A stretch of 38,516 nucleotides of DNA, taken from NCBI RefSeq assembly GCF_000518745.1, contig NZ_JAEE01000010.1:1-38516 (forward strand). The letters run 5' to 3'. The stretch is from Phaseolibacter flectens ATCC 12775 (GTDB taxonomy: Bacteria; Pseudomonadota; Gammaproteobacteria; Enterobacterales; Enterobacteriaceae). The notes beneath the pieces were generated by a model. That model made no database searches. It saw only the letters and a program-made list of their open reading frames with translations, and was not told the origin of the DNA. Shown here piece by piece: positions 38,000 through 38,516 of this stretch (positions are counted from its first letter, which is position 1; every line of letters begins with the position of its first letter). The position numbers and the translations under genes are program-made.

Positions 38000-38418
38000 A
38001 GAAAGAACTATCTTGCAGAAAGTCGGCCATAATCCTGCCCCCAGTCAGGGGGCTATAAAGTCTTGGCAGCGACTGGCCGCTATGGGTTATGCTGTGTTTC
38101 TTATGATGCTCAACCTTTCAGTTTTACTACGATAAAACACCTCCCCTAAAACAAGATGACTGCCTCATTGAACATGTCGTTCTGTCGAAACAGAATATCT
38201 CACCTGTTTATGGTAAATCACAGTCGAAGTGCCAAAGTGATCTGACTCAGCATCAATCAGCACCGCGAGGTCAACAAGCTGGGTTTTCATTGGATGCGTC
38301 GAGATAAATGGATTTCATTTGAAAATTATCCCGATATTAACTCTCCCCTCCACAGCGCAGCATGATATCTATACAAAGACAATGTTTTAATGATGTCCAT
38401 ATTCAGCAAGGTACGAAC
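38000..38418. other. Intergenic region at the right end
   Basis: About 420 bp without a supported gene. A GC-rich hairpin GCCCCC/GGGGGC (38037-38053) lies about 40 bp after the dehydrogenase stop but has no T-run. Confidence 0.4.
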
Positions 38419-38516
38419 GATAAGCGATAAGCGATAAGCGATAAGCGATAAGCGATAAGCGATAAGCGATAAGCGATAAGCGATAAGCGATAAGCGATAA
38501 GCGATAAGCGATAAGC
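38419..38516. repeat. Heptanucleotide tandem repeat (GATAAGC)14
   Basis: Fourteen perfect consecutive copies of GATAAGC (98 bp) reach the last base of the window, so the true array may be longer. On the plus strand every frame contains stops; on the minus strand all frames stay open through the array. Confidence 0.95.

Noticed and set aside
38037-38053. GCCCCC/GGGGGC hairpin as terminator of the dehydrogenase gene
   Set aside because: The stem is only 6 bp and no T-run follows, so it is mentioned only as a hairpin.

Overview
The window looks like a chromosomal segment of a member of the Enterobacterales with moderate GC. The evidence is a gsiABCD glutathione importer whose subunit sizes match the E. 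coli proteins, a CybB-type cytochrome b561, a dinI gene with a LexA box, a tRNA-Ile2(CAU) very close to E. coli ileX, and a complete type I-F CRISPR-Cas locus of the Yersinia/Pectobacterium/E. coli kind. I cannot name the genus from sequence alone.

Layout. 1-1478 (-): N-terminal 492 codons of a giant BapA-like Ig-repeat adhesin that runs off the left edge, behind about 1.5 kb of mostly AT-rich non-coding DNA that ends in a 157-bp tandem repeat carrying terminator hairpins. 3046-4080 (-): membrane protein of unknown function. 4514-8147 (-): putative copper-handling cluster (cytochrome b561, DUF2946-type protein, TonB-dependent copper receptor, small membrane protein) ending in a terminator. 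8759-8992 (+): dinI, preceded at a distance by a perfect SOS box. 9438-11375 (+): two-domain lipoprotein of glycoside hydrolase family 3, resembling Bacillus-type NagZ.

11477-20946 (-): type I-F CRISPR-Cas locus, read right to left: cas1, cas2-3 fusion, csy1 (cas8f), csy2 (cas5f), csy3 (cas7f), cas6f, a terminator, a leader with its own near-consensus promoter, then 18 repeats and 17 spacers of 32 nt. All catalytic residues I could check are intact, so the system looks functional for both adaptation and interference.

21724-25381 (+): an isolated phage tail-fibre cassette (glycine-rich fibre, collar-domain fibre, Tfa chaperone) with no integrase, capsid or other tail genes, lying on the 3' side of tRNA-Ile2 (25984-26059, -). 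26707-32038 (+): gsiABCD. 32226-33209 (-) and 33380-35530 (+): divergent Gfo/Idh/MocA oxidoreductase and GH3 beta-glucosidase, plausibly a sugar-use pair. 35649-36761 (+): membrane-anchored metallophosphoesterase. 37115-37999 (+): YghA-type short-chain dehydrogenase. The window ends in 14 exact copies of the heptamer GATAAGC.

No wholly new system is evident. The points most worth a second look are the selective decay of the trailer CRISPR repeat, the orphan tail-fibre cassette, the copper module with a shared Met-rich motif, the LexA box with a long leader before dinI, and the terminal heptamer array.
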